In this document: in pieces, positions 23,739 to 34,053 of the stretch
How the letters are laid out: each line of letters begins with the position of its first letter
Numbering within the stretch: the first letter of the stretch is position 1
Assembly (NCBI RefSeq): GCF_001625215.2
Contig: NC_030383.2
Coordinates: 60,502,949-60,566,948, forward strand
Origin: Daucus carota subsp. sativus
Taxonomy: Eukaryota > Streptophyta > Magnoliopsida > Apiales > Apiaceae
Length of the DNA: 64,000 nt
Reading direction: 5' to 3'
Position numbers and translations under genes: made by a program
The notes under the pieces: model-generated
What the model was told of the DNA's origin: nothing
Databases searched by the model: none
What the model saw: the letters and a program-made list of their open reading frames with translations, nothing else

Positions 23739-24199
23739 GGGGTGTATTCGATTGGGATTTTAATGGATTGTTTTTAGTCTATGGATTTTAATGGATTGTA
23801 TGGGATTTTGATTTTGTGCGGATTCTTGATAAAATGTCGTAGAGTTGATAGGATTTAGGTACAATACTTCAAAATCCCATTGATTTTGGTGGGATTTCAA
23901 AAAACTTAAAATACACTGAAGAATGCCACAAAATCCATCCTTTTATGAAATGAAAAAAAATCCATCAGCATTTGAATACCATCAGATTTTAATGGATTTT
24001 AAACAATCCCAATTGAATACCATCAGATTTTAAAGCATAATTTAAAATCTCAATTGAATACCACCAGATTTTATAGCATAATTTGAAATCCGAATTGAAT
24101 ACCTCAAGATTTTAATGGATTTAAAACAATCCCAATCGAATACCCTCGGATTTCATGAATGCAAAAAAATACTTTAAAATTCCAATCCAATACACCCCT
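23739..24199. mobile_element. MITE with iterated interior, in the promoter of the membrane protein gene
   Basis: Termini GGGGTGTATTCGATTGGGAT and ATTCCAATCCAATACACCCC are inverted repeats. The right half repeats a roughly 40-bp motif (AATTGAATACCATCAGATTTTA and variants) about four times. It ends about 120 bp before the start codon at 24318. Confidence 0.8.
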
Positions 24200-24317
24200 C
24201 TTAACCTCAAATCGGATAATATCATTCACATTTTATTAAAAATGCAGGAAAGTACTTGAACAGGCTTCCTCTCACACATTAAGCACAACCAGTTTCTGTT
24301 CTTGCATTTTTAAACAA

Positions 24318-25166
24318 ATGGCTCTGAACATATGGCAACACAATGAGAAGAAAACAATGGATTCTACAGCCTTAAAAAGACATCCTTTTCGGATTATCAC
24401 CACAGCCCTTCTCAGCCTCCTACTCCCACTCTCATTTCTTCATCTTGCCAGGCTCACAACAGCACGGTATCTGCTAGATATCGACTCGAATTCGGCCCCT
24501 GCATCTTTGTCTTTACTACCATATCTTTTCTTACACACCAATTTAACTCTTCTGCATGGCCTTGTTTCAATTGTTTGTGTTTTATCTCTTGTTCATGGTT
24601 TGAGTAGTGCTCGGATCATGCCTTTAGGCCTACCTTTGGAGCTCATTCTACCTTCGCGGTTAAACACAGTCTGCATTTTTCTATGCACATTGCAAGTTAT
24701 GGTGGGCTTGGGGATGGAGGGAGGTGTAGAGTCAGGAGCTGAAGGTTTTAATTTTGGTTACGAGAGAAATTTGTTGAGTAAGCTTCTGTTCTTCATCGGA
24801 TTGCACGAGACAATGCTTTACTGGTCTAGAAAAGTTGTTAAGCCTGTGGTTGATGACGCGTTTTTTGGTTCTAGAAGGGAAGAAAGGTGGATTGAGAGAA
24901 TGATCATGGCGGCTAGCCTTAGTACATTGTGGTGGTGGAGGTTGAAGGACGAGGTGGAGTCGCTGGTGGTAGTAGCTGAGGTTAAGACAGAGCTGCTGAT
25001 TAGTGTTAGCTTAACTGATTTTTTGAGCTGGTGGTTGTATTACCTGACAGTTACAACTGGAATAGTTAGGGTGATTAAGAGTCTTCTTTGGGTCGGGTTC
25101 GTGTTGGTTTCTAGTAAGGTGGAAAACATTGCTAATGACTTCTGTGTGAATGAGGAGGTGGTCTAA
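24318..25166 (+). CDS. Plant multi-pass transmembrane protein of unknown function (intronless)
   Basis: One uninterrupted frame of 282 codons. Hydrophobic segments lie at about residues 25-45, 68-95, 115-133, 153-170, 193-206 and 224-262, so roughly six membrane passes. I remember plant proteins with the same core (HETMLYWSRKVVKPVVDD, then WWWRLKDEVESLVVVAE, then LSWWLYYLTV), annotated only as transmembrane protein; no function is known to me. The ATG at 24318 is the first; MDSTALKRHPF at 24357 is a plausible alternative start with A at -3 and G at +4. The upstream MITE at 23739-24199 may supply part of the promoter. The stop TAA is at 25164-25166. Confidence 0.8.
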   Translation: MALNIWQHNEKKTMDSTALKRHPFRIITTALLSLLLPLSFLHLARLTTARYLLDIDSNSAPASLSLLPYLFLHTNLTLLHGLVSIVCVLSLVHGLSSARIMPLGLPLELILPSRLNTVCIFLCTLQVMVGLGMEGGVESGAEGFNFGYERNLLSKLLFFIGLHETMLYWSRKVVKPVVDDAFFGSRREERWIERMIMAASLSTLWWWRLKDEVESLVVVAEVKTELLISVSLTDFLSWWLYYLTVTTGIVRVIKSLLWVGFVLVSSKVENIANDFCVNEEVV

Positions 25167-25925
25167 AATTTCAGACAGTTTCTCAACTTCTGGATAAGGG
25201 TAAGGCTGCGTACATTCTACCCCCTTCAAAGCCCGCTCTAAACAGAATAACTGACTACGTCCTTCGTCTTACATTGTTTTTTTAATTGTATAGAACAAGT
25301 GGAAGATGTAGCATGACTGACTATGTAAACACGAAAGTTACAGAGTCATGTCCTCAATGTATATAGAAAAAACAATAATGAAAGTTATCAGTACACAGAG
25401 TTGATTACACATTGCACCTTCGCACCTTAAGTTAAGTTTAATAAGATGTTCTGAAATAAGTTGAAAATCTTCTTGGTCATAAAATTTATGAATTGAACTG
25501 GACTGGTCCATAGCCCTGCCCTCGAAGATTAAAACTGCATGCTACTGTTATATAGCCAAAATTTAATATGAATTGAAGACATAACTGTGGACTGCCATTT
25601 GGACCAAGACTAAGATTGAGTGATGTTGGGCATGCCTACCTTGGTGTAGGAAGGCCTCCATCTTGGCGCGTCCCAGGTTAAGGAAAAGTTCGGAATCCCA
25701 TACCAGAAGACTTGAAGGCCCGTAGAAGTCATTTTATATACTCAGGAGGATGCCCTTGGTTGTAAAATGATCTCTGTCGCCAATATGCAGAGATCCTATT
25801 ATGTATTCTGGTGAGTCATTCTCATTTTCACTGGGGAGTAGTGGAAGCAGATTGGAAAAGGCCTTACTCTGTATTTGAGAGGGTTGTTCTCGTTGGAGAG
25901 CTAGGGCCTAGGATCTTCTCAAAGA
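25167..25925. other. Spacer with an unassigned GC-richer block
   Basis: From about 25615 to 25925 the base composition is much less AT-rich than its surroundings (for example CTTGGCGCGTCCCAGG). I found no frame, no terminal repeats and no second copy in the window. It could be an old transposon fragment or a non-coding transcript. Confidence 0.3.
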
Positions 25926-25926
25926 C

Positions 25927-26635
25927 ATTTTCCGGAAGATTTTCTTCCTCTGCAGATTTTACTTAAAAAGCATCATAATGTCATCATTCAGCAGAAAAAA
26001 TGCTAGCCAATCATCAGAATATATTCATTAACATATTGGAATCCAGATTTTATTTGAATGGTCAGAGTCTTCGTAATAATTAGTAGAAAACATCTTACAA
26101 TAATATTCATATTGCTTAGATGCTACCAAAATTCAGAATGATGGTCCAAAAGTACCAGAACACAGTATCTAGTTGATACGTCACACCACGCACATCTTCC
26201 AAATGAGCTATATATGATGCACAACTGATGTAATCTTGACGACCAACCATTGTGCAATTGTTTATATACATTTTCTATTTTTCTCCGAAAAACAGTCATC
26301 TTCTATCCCGTCCAGTTTCCATAAGCCAAATCACGAACCTTCGTGGAATTACTGATAATGAAAAGCCTATCAGACAAAGGTCATCTGTTCCTAGTTTAAA
26401 ACTTGTATTGTACTTTATTCTGTCGGCCATCAGGTTGATTACTGAATAAACTAAGAGTTTGTTTCCAATGATTTTTAGTTTTGATGAAATTTATCATAAT
26501 CTAGTAGATACTTATTTGTCTGTTTACAGTTCAACTCCTAGTGTAAAGAGAATGATTACTGGTAAAAGGCACAACTATAAAGCTGGTTTTAGAACTCTAT
26601 CTATTTAACAAAACAAGTACTTCAGCTTGATAGAT
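25927..26635 (+). repeat. GRAS-A upstream block, duplicated at 36280-36960
   Basis: Shared landmarks in the same order are ATCATTCAGCA...GCTAGCCAATCATCAG, GATGCACAACTGATGTAAT, TACATTTTCTATTTTTCTCC and AAGCCTATCAGACAAAGGT. This shows that GRAS units were duplicated together with at least 0.7 kb of promoter. Confidence 0.8.
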
Positions 26636-28387
26636 ATGGCTGATGATTTCTCTTTAAACAGAGTGTTTGATACTCGAGGTTTTTATAAGCCTCCTGAAGA
26701 TCTTCTAAATGAGGCATTAATGGCTCAGCCAAAACAAATGGGAGTAGCTATTTCTGAGATCGACAAACCTGCAGGGGATGATCCTTCCACCACTGTTGTT
26801 AGGTCCGGCAGGCATCCAATAAACGTATCAGATAGGGGACTCCATCCATCTGGAGACCAACAAAAACTTGTCTTCAATCACTGGATGGATATTTATCTAA
26901 AAAGCCACAATGTCAATGCCATGCAACTGGATCAGTCGATACCTGAAGGCCAAAACCAGGAGCTAAGATCTGGAGACATTGGCTCTATCAATCTTAAACC
27001 CAATCCGGTTTCTAAAGAGTCTTTTCGGGTCCTTGGCAACTACAGGAATGAGAAGGCACTATTGAGGGAAGGTATATTAAGCAATCAAAATAGCAACAGT
27101 AGAGTGAGTGGCAAAAAGTTGTCGACAGAAGATGTAATTAGGTTGGCTGGAGAAAGATTCATTCACTTTTCAAGCAAAAAGCGTGATGGATTCACCAACT
27201 TTACCAATCCATATGATCCAGCTCTCATAAGTTTAACAGTAGAAGACGCGAAAATGGTGGACCTTGCCCACCTTCTTCTAGCTTCAGCTGAAAAAGTAGG
27301 CTACAAGCAGTTTGAAGCTGCAGACAAATTACTTGTGCATTGTGAAGCTATGGTATCTGAACGAGGTCATCCGGTTGAAAGAATCGCCTTTCATTTTTCC
27401 AAAGCTCTAAGAGAAAGAATCAAAACAGAACGAGAACATAATTTTCATAATTTAGGAAATGATCAGGGAAGATCTATTCGCGGACTCCCCACAGGTGTCG
27501 ATATCATTACTGCAGTGCTACATCAAGAAGTTCCATTCAGTAAGGTGATGCAATTTGCATCAATTCAAATGATACTAGAAAACCTTTCAATGGCAAAAAA
27601 AATCCATTTAATTGATTTTCAGCTTAGAAATGGAGTTCAGTGGACCCTTTTAATCCAAGCTCTCTCGGAAAGGAAAACCTTTCCAGTCAAGCTTCTCAAG
27701 ATAACTGCTATTCAGACATCAGACAAAGAGAGGACTGAGGATATCGGCAAGAAGTTGCAAAGCTATGCCAATTCCATGAATATTTCTTTTAAATTCAAGG
27801 TAGTTTCCGTGTTAAACATGAAAGATCTCAAGGTAGAGTTATTCGACATTAGGCCTGGTGAAGCTGTGGCTGTTTACTCTCCAGTTGTACTGATGACCAT
27901 GATTGGAAGGCCTCAAAACCTTCACACTGTATTAAAAGTAATACAAAGGCTGAGACCAGTAGTCATGATAGTCATGGAAGTAGAGGCAAATACTAACTCA
28001 CCAGCATTTGTAAATCGTTTTATTGAAGCACTTTTCTGGTACAGTGCATGGTTTGATTCCTTAGAAGACTGCATAGACCGAGACAATCAATGTAGAACGG
28101 AGGTTGAGAGAAGTTACTTTGGCCAAGGGATCAAGAACATTGTTGCGGCTGAGGGAGAGGACAGAACCACAAGGAGCGTGAAAATTGGCGTGTGGAGGAC
28201 ATTCTTTCAAAGGTTTAAAATGGTGGAAATTGACATCAGCAAGGCATCTGTGGATCAAGCCAACATGGTTCTTAAGCAGAAATTTTCTTGTGGAAGCTCA
28301 TGCACTATATCTAAGAATAGAAAGTGCCTAATGGTTGAATGGAAGGGAACGCCGTTACATTCTGTTTCAGCTTGGAGGTTCAAGTAA
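26636..28387 (+). CDS. GRAS family transcriptional regulator A (subtype MADDFSL)
   Basis: Intronless, 583 residues. The start is ATG 26636 (MADDFSLNRVFD); the frame is open a little further upstream but has no earlier ATG. The first 200 residues are variable. The GRAS domain begins near residue 208 with leucine heptad repeat I (VDLAHLLLASAEKV). The VHIID-type core is IHLIDFQ at 323-329, followed by the second leucine-rich region, a PFYRE-like block (RFIEALFWYSAWFD, 461-474) and the SAW motif WKGTPLHSVSAWRF at the C-terminus. There is no DELLA or TVHYNP motif. The canonical RVER is replaced (RTTRS). Genes of this kind are often labelled DELLA RGL1-like in asterids, but the clade function is unknown to me. 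Nuclear co-regulator expected. First of five tandem paralogues, closest to D. Confidence 0.92.
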   Translation: MADDFSLNRVFDTRGFYKPPEDLLNEALMAQPKQMGVAISEIDKPAGDDPSTTVVRSGRHPINVSDRGLHPSGDQQKLVFNHWMDIYLKSHNVNAMQLDQSIPEGQNQELRSGDIGSINLKPNPVSKESFRVLGNYRNEKALLREGILSNQNSNSRVSGKKLSTEDVIRLAGERFIHFSSKKRDGFTNFTNPYDPALISLTVEDAKMVDLAHLLLASAEKVGYKQFEAADKLLVHCEAMVSERGHPVERIAFHFSKALRERIKTEREHNFHNLGNDQGRSIRGLPTGVDIITAVLHQEVPFSKVMQFASIQMILENLSMAKKIHLIDFQLRNGVQWTLLIQALSERKTFPVKLLKITAIQTSDKERTEDIGKKLQSYANSMNISFKFKVVSVLNMKDLKVELFDIRPGEAVAVYSPVVLMTMIGRPQNLHTVLKVIQRLRPVVMIVMEVEANTNSPAFVNRFIEALFWYSAWFDSLEDCIDRDNQCRTEVERSYFGQGIKNIVAAEGEDRTTRSVKIGVWRTFFQRFKMVEIDISKASVDQANMVLKQKFSCGSSCTISKNRKCLMVEWKGTPLHSVSAWRFK

Positions 28388-29570
28388 GAAAACCCGAATC
28401 TCAGAAAGTAGTGTGCCTGTTTCTCTCTTATTTTACCATACTGCTGATCCTTAATTTGGTTTCGAAGTTCTTATGTATTTCTCAGGAGCTTCTATGGTAT
28501 CTGTTTTTAGAGTCACCACCAAATAAATGTACTTTGTAGCAGAAAATTAATCCAGTTCTTTACTGTATCAGATCAAATTAACGGGGTCTCGAGGCAGCAT
28601 GTAAAGTAAATTTAGTTTTACATCATAATCCAGTCGCAGGACTATCCATTTCACAACTTGATAAAAACAGTATGCATCCTGTTAATCAGAGATCATCAGA
28701 AACAACAATGAGTATATTTAGCCGATGAGCAAGTTAATGAAGCCACGCTACATAACATCATAAGTTTCTGCTGCATAAGAATATAGCAATAAGTTAATGA
28801 AGCCACACAACATAACATCATAAGTTTCTGCTGCATAGAATATAGCAATCTAGACATGGTCGATCAAACAAAATGTACACAGGTAAAATCAATTTTCTTG
28901 ACTCTCTGTTTTTTTTTTGGTAAGCACAAGTCTTGAATCCAGTAATATTATACACTCTGGTAGTTTCATATGAAATTCTTCTATTCTAGTCTTCTCTTAT
29001 AATTAGAGTTTGTCGATAACATTTATGTCGAGCTCCTAAAATCTGCAGTATACCCCTCTGTGGCGTAAACTAGTGTACATGTAAAAAAGTGACTTCGCAA
29101 AATATAACTGATTTAAATTATCAATTTTTCTGCGTAAAATTTAATAGAACTGTTTTGCCCAAATATCAACTCCTCCAAGTCGCTAACATGTCTCGCAGAG
29201 GTGGTATGAATGGGATTTTGCATAGGTAGAAAGCACAACTGCTGCAAATTGCAATCTTATCAAGTCCCAGTTATACTGGTGCTATTTAGGATCTCCTGAT
29301 ATGAAATTGAGCCATTTTATACATATTCAGTGAAAATCATTCCGCTTGAATCCTAGTTCAGTTTACTCGGCCAAGATTTTCTCATTGTGGAATCAATGAA
29401 AACGGCAAGCCTATCAAACAAAAGTCTCGTTGTTGATCTTTTATTCAAAAATATTTTGAATTTCTGGCTTGGGCCTAAAATGCTCCAATAAAAACAAGTC
29501 CAAGATGGAAAAGTTAAAAATACTTAGCGATGCCATGATAGCAATGCTTTTAAATTCATCTTATGCTGGT
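28388..29570. other. GRAS A-B spacer and 3' flank
   Basis: The first 300 bases match the 3' flank of GRAS-D at 39199-39470 (shared GCATGTAAAGTAAA and TACATCATAAT...CA). A 60-bp direct duplication lies at 28731-28849. The rest is plain spacer. Confidence 0.6.
28731..28849. repeat. 60-bp tandem duplication
   Basis: AAGTTAATGAAGCCAC...ATATAGCAAT occupies 28731-28790 and is repeated at 28791-28849 with two or three differences. Confidence 0.9.
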
Positions 29571-29576
29571 CGGGAC

Positions 29577-29743
29577 GGATTTAGGGTTCAAATGTGGGGA
29601 CACCAAACAAATTTTTGGAAAGCACCTATATTTTTAAGGGACATTTTTATAATTTTGTAAAATTTAGAATGTTGGGAAGATGTTAAAATTATTTTTAGAA
29701 GGGACACATGTCCCGTGCCTCTTACTAGATTCGTCCCTGATGG
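29577..29743. mobile_element. Small TIR element, family 3 copy b
   Basis: Ends GGGACGGATTTAGGGTTCAAA and ACTAGATTCGTCCCTG are inverted relatives. The interior (ACACCAAACAAATTTTTGG, TTTTGTAAAATTTAGAATG) matches copy a at 19603-19789. It lies in the GRAS-B upstream region. Confidence 0.65.
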
Positions 29744-29749
29744 TCGTGA

Positions 29750-30145
29750 CCTCAAATTTTTGTGAATGCTTGCTCATATCTTGGCATTGACAATATAGTT
29801 GCTATAAATATGTTATTCAGCTACATCAAACACTTTCATTCCGGCTGCATGTTTTGTTTCTAATGTTTGTCTAGACTAGTTTGCTAATATTATTGGGCAT
29901 TCTGAAGCACAATTTGGGTGATGAACCCATTAAACAATGTTCCATTGTCCTCATCAAAATTGGAGATATCACCAGCTACATCAATACAAATATTTTTCGA
30001 TGTTATTTTGACAGACATTGTTCTGGTGTTCAGAATATCACAACTTCTATCCCTCAAATCTCTGACACTAACTAATGTTTTTTTAAATCTCCTGAAACGG
30101 TCTCTGCAGTCATTTTATTAAGTAAACAGGGAATTCTGCTTCAAA
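29750..30145 (+). promoter_or_regulatory. Conserved upstream block of GRAS B, C and E (B copy)
   Basis: Landmarks ATATCTTGGCA, GATGA(A/G)CCCATTAAACA, GTCCTCATC and GATATC(A/G)CCA recur in the same order before B, C (33415-34053) and E (44075-44511). It holds the shared promoter and leader of this subtype. Elements inside are not resolved. Confidence 0.65.
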
Positions 30146-31873
30146 ATGTCCGATGATTTTGGGTTACCAAGTTCTCCTATCATTCAAACTGATTATAGGC
30201 CACCTGAGGTCCTTGAGAACGAATTTTATACTCGAGTAGAACAGATACCTACATCCACAGTGAACGAGCCTAGTGAGAAGAATCCAGTTTGCTCAGACCT
30301 TGGGTATGGGATTTACAAAGGAAAAATGACAGACACAGGACTAAGTGTTTTGGAGTATGATATGGAGAACTGGAACAAAGCTGATACATCAGAACACTAT
30401 GCTGGTGCATATTGTGAGCAACCTTCCAGCCTAGCTCCGGAATTAGACTTGCCAGTCCAGCAGAAGCCTGATTTTAGTTCTGCGACATTGTTTGAGAACC
30501 TCAGCAAATATGAAAGAGCGGGTAAAAAGTTGAAAGATGAACAATCAAGCAATCTAAGCGAAATTGCATCAGTTAATCAAAAATTGTCAACAGAAGAAAT
30601 CATAAGGGCGGCTGCAGAGAGGTACATCCAGTTCCCTAACAAAGATCCTGAATGTATCACCACTTTTATCCACCCACATGGTTCTGTTCTGTCAAGTCTG
30701 TCAAAGGAAGAATCAAGTGGCGTAGACCTAGCACACCTTCTTTTAGCCGCGGCTGATAAATTTTGGGATGGGGAATTTGATTCTGCTAGGAGATTGCTTA
30801 CCTGTTGTGAGTGCAAGGCCTCTAAATCAGGCAATCCAATTGAAAGGCTTACGTCATATTTTTCTGAAGCTTTGCAAGAAAGAATCCGTAGAGAAACAGG
30901 AACCAGAAAAATACTGATGGTGAGTGAGAACGACAGAGCCCCCAATAATGGCCTCTCAACAGGTGTTGACCAAACAGTTTTGGCAACCCATATGAAGATT
31001 CCATTCAGTAAGGCTTTGCACTTTGCATCAACGCAAACAATCTTAGAACATGTCGCGAGGGAAACCAAAATACACGTCATTGATCTTCATATTAGGAGTG
31101 GAATTCACTGGTCACCCTTGATACAAGGCCTTTCAGAACGGAAAGTTCATCCAGTTCAGCTCCTTAAGATAACAGCTCTCGATACAGAAGATAAGCAAAA
31201 GGTTGAGGACATTGGCAAGAGGTTAGAAAGCTTAGCCGACTCATTAAACATCACTTTTTCATTTGACGTAGTAACTGTAGATGACATGAGCCATCTAAAA
31301 AAAGAATTATTTGATGTTCAATCTGGTGAAGCGGTGGTTATCTCTGCTCCAACAATACTAAGGTCAATGATCCCGAGGCCTGATAAACTGGAAAATTTAA
31401 TGAGAGTAATCAGAGAACTCAGTCCCCTAATTATGATCATCTCTGAAGTAGAGGCAAATGATAACTCACCTTCTTTTATCAATCGCTTTGTAGAGGCACT
31501 TTTTTTCTATAGTTCATGGTTTGACTGCTTGGAAGATTGCCTGGACCGCGATAATCAGTACAGGATGAACCTTGAAAAATATTACTTTGGTTGTGGAATT
31601 ATGAATTCTATTGCAACTGAGGGAGAAGAAAGGATCACAAGAAGTGTGAAAATCGACGTGTGGAGATCATACTTTTCAAGGTTTCAAATGCTGGAAGTTC
31701 AAGTCCCAAAATCATCTTTCCATCTAGCTGAAATGGTTCTTGAGATGGAATTTTCTTGTGCAAGGTTCTGCACTCTCAGTAACGACGGCAAGTGTTTGAT
31801 GATCAGATGGAAAGGAACCCCAATGTTTTCACTTTCAACTTGGAAGTTTCAACAACCTCTAATATACTTTTGA
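30146..31873 (+). CDS. GRAS family transcriptional regulator B (subtype MSDDFGL)
   Basis: Intronless, 575 residues, starting MSDDFGLPSSPIIQTDYRPPEV. The order of parts is the same as in A: variable N-terminus, a helix-rich LSTEEIIRAAAERYIQF segment, heptad repeat I (VDLAHLLLAAADKFW), IHVIDLH core, ALFFYSSWFDCLEDCLDRDNQ and C-terminal WKGTPMFSLSTWKF (a STW version of SAW). A CECKASKSGNPIERL segment separates it from subtype A. Closest relatives are C and E, which share more than subtype A along the full length and in the promoter. Protein-protein regulator role in the nucleus is inferred from the family. Confidence 0.92.
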   Translation: MSDDFGLPSSPIIQTDYRPPEVLENEFYTRVEQIPTSTVNEPSEKNPVCSDLGYGIYKGKMTDTGLSVLEYDMENWNKADTSEHYAGAYCEQPSSLAPELDLPVQQKPDFSSATLFENLSKYERAGKKLKDEQSSNLSEIASVNQKLSTEEIIRAAAERYIQFPNKDPECITTFIHPHGSVLSSLSKEESSGVDLAHLLLAAADKFWDGEFDSARRLLTCCECKASKSGNPIERLTSYFSEALQERIRRETGTRKILMVSENDRAPNNGLSTGVDQTVLATHMKIPFSKALHFASTQTILEHVARETKIHVIDLHIRSGIHWSPLIQGLSERKVHPVQLLKITALDTEDKQKVEDIGKRLESLADSLNITFSFDVVTVDDMSHLKKELFDVQSGEAVVISAPTILRSMIPRPDKLENLMRVIRELSPLIMIISEVEANDNSPSFINRFVEALFFYSSWFDCLEDCLDRDNQYRMNLEKYYFGCGIMNSIATEGEERITRSVKIDVWRSYFSRFQMLEVQVPKSSFHLAEMVLEMEFSCARFCTLSNDGKCLMIRWKGTPMFSLSTWKFQQPLIYF

Positions 31874-33415
31874 TTGATTAAAACTCACCTCTTGTTCTAC
31901 CCCGATTCTCAGGGTATGCTGTACGCCTATTCTCATTTGTTTATCGTCTGTATCTTTTCTTTATTAACACAAAAGGAACTTAAAGATAAACCAAGCTGTT
32001 ATAGAATGACTGAGACATATATGTACAAGCTTTGGAGAAGCAGTTGCAGCTGGAGATAGTAAAAAAGATTTGCTAAGTGCTCACAAGATTTTTTTTTTTG
32101 GCGCTAAACAGATAGTGAATATTTTTGCTGACAAGTAGAACTCAAGTAGGCATGGTATTTGCAATAAAGGAACTAGGTTATTTCAAATTTCAATTCTCCA
32201 GACAGGAAACAGTAGTCATGAGGAAGATTACTCAACATTGTTCTATCTCTTCTGGCGGAAATTAGGATTTTATCCAATACTGTACTCAGTTCCTCCTGAT
32301 GAGATTCAAGTTTATATTCAGTTTTTTATCGAGATTTTTTAAGAACAGGATAAGATCTCAGCTCGGCGGGTTGGGGTGGGCTTGGCTTTCGCAAAAAATA
32401 CATGAGCAGTTTAGACTCTCGGCTGAGCGGTTTTGGGTTGGATCGGACTGACTTTTCCAATTCGGAATTTTTGCATTTATGAGTACTAGTAGAAGTCTAA
32501 CTATCGCACAATATACAGTTAACGTTGTAAACAAACCTAGACTGTCGATGAGAAACTCGATTCAATAAGCAACTAGATCTGAAATTACTCGGTTCGTTAA
32601 TGAACTCGAGTTGGAGCAATGAAGTTTAATATGCTTATCGAGTTGAACCGAGTTTAATTATTATATGATTTGACTTGACTCTATCAACTTGAACTTGTTT
32701 CAATGTCTTAAACTCAGCTCAACTTGATAAGCTATATTTAAAATAGGGTGCTCGTCCCCAGCAGTCATATGTTGGGGAGCCCGTAACCAACACACCGGTT
32801 TTCTAGCGTTTGATTAGCAAGCCGATGGTCGAGATTAAAAGTTGATTCCGCACCGTCCAACGCTTAAAACCACTGGATGTCACCTGTCCAATAGTTTTTA
32901 ATTGCTGGGTGTGTAAATTCTTTTTACTTGTTCACCAGTCCAACACTTTTTAACTGTTGGGTGTGTAAATTCTTTTTACTTGTCAAGCGCTTAAAAAGCG
33001 CCGGAAGCACGGTCACCATTTTTTATCGGATATAAACCACTCTTATCGGTCAAGTTTGACTTGACTCGAACTTAGCATCGACTCGACTCGATTCATGAAT
33101 AACTCATACATGACTCGGTCGATAATGATAAGCTAACCGAGTTTAGCTCGAGTCGGTAAGAAAAACTCGACTTGAACTCGATAAAGTGTTATTCTGTTCA
33201 GTTAACACATGCAGTTCACATATGCTCAAAAAATTCTAAACAGTGACACACTATGACATTTGCCGAAGGAATGTAGTACACAAGATAGTTGATTCTTACC
33301 TTTATATATTCAGAGAACTTCAGTTTTACGGAGAAATGTTAAAAACTAGCCTGTAAAAGCATATTGCGTAAGGTGGCTGGTTGGAAGCTGGTTCCACACA
33401 TAATACTGTTTTCTC
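31874..33415. other. GRAS B-C spacer with repeat relics
   Basis: The 3' flank is shared with C and E (TTCTCAGGGTATGCT-type sequence). From about 32340 to 33200 lie degenerate repeats rich in CTCGAGTT and CGTCCAACGCTTAAAA motifs; similar motifs recur at 46500-47580. Bases 33230-33300 resemble 41165-41235, an upstream part of the B/C/E unit. No gene. Confidence 0.5.
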
Positions 33416-33439
33416 GATATCTTGGCACCATTGACTATA

Positions 33440-33611
33440 GGCGTTTGATTCATGCTTAATGAGCCCGGTTAACGAGAATCGGAATATCAAACACACGTGT
33501 TGGTATTTGGATTAGCAACTTGTGACATGGAACGGGAACCTACTTGGAGGGTAAATCATTCCTTGCACTATCCTTGGGATACCCATTCCCATTCAAGATC
33601 CAAACGGCCCC
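33440..33611. mobile_element. MITE in the GRAS-C promoter
   Basis: GGCGTTTGATTCATGCTTAA at the left and CAAGATCCAAACGGCCCC at the right are inverted relatives. It interrupts ATATCTTGGCACCATTG...ATATATTTGC, a sequence that is continuous before B and E, so it is specific to C. Confidence 0.7.
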
Positions 33612-34053
33612 AATATATTTGCTATAAATTTTTTGTTCTGCTACATCAGGTACGTTCTTTGGGCGGTGTATTTTTATACTTGCTAAATATTCTTGAAAAG
33701 TCTAAAGCACTATTAGAGTATTAGGGTGATGAGCCCATTAAACATTAATCTTTCATTGTCCTCATCTCAAGATTGAAGATATCGTCAACTGCACTATACT
33801 AATATGTTGTTCGATGTTAGATTTAACCAGCATTGTTGCCGTGTTCAGAATATTCCTCAATCGATCTCTGAACACCAAGTCAGCTTCTGTCCTCTTACTA
33901 GTGTGTCCTATATAAATCTGCTTACATGTATCCACTGCATATGTTTTTTTTTAAAAGCTTCGCAGTAGAAACTTACTAGCATCTGAAAGCTGTGGTCTCC
34001 AGAGACAGTCTTTGCAGTCAATTTATCAAGAGAACAAAGAACCCTGCATCCAA

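Noticed and set aside
25600-25930. Possible solo long terminal repeat
   Set aside because: No TG/CA edges with a target duplication and no second copy in the window could be found.
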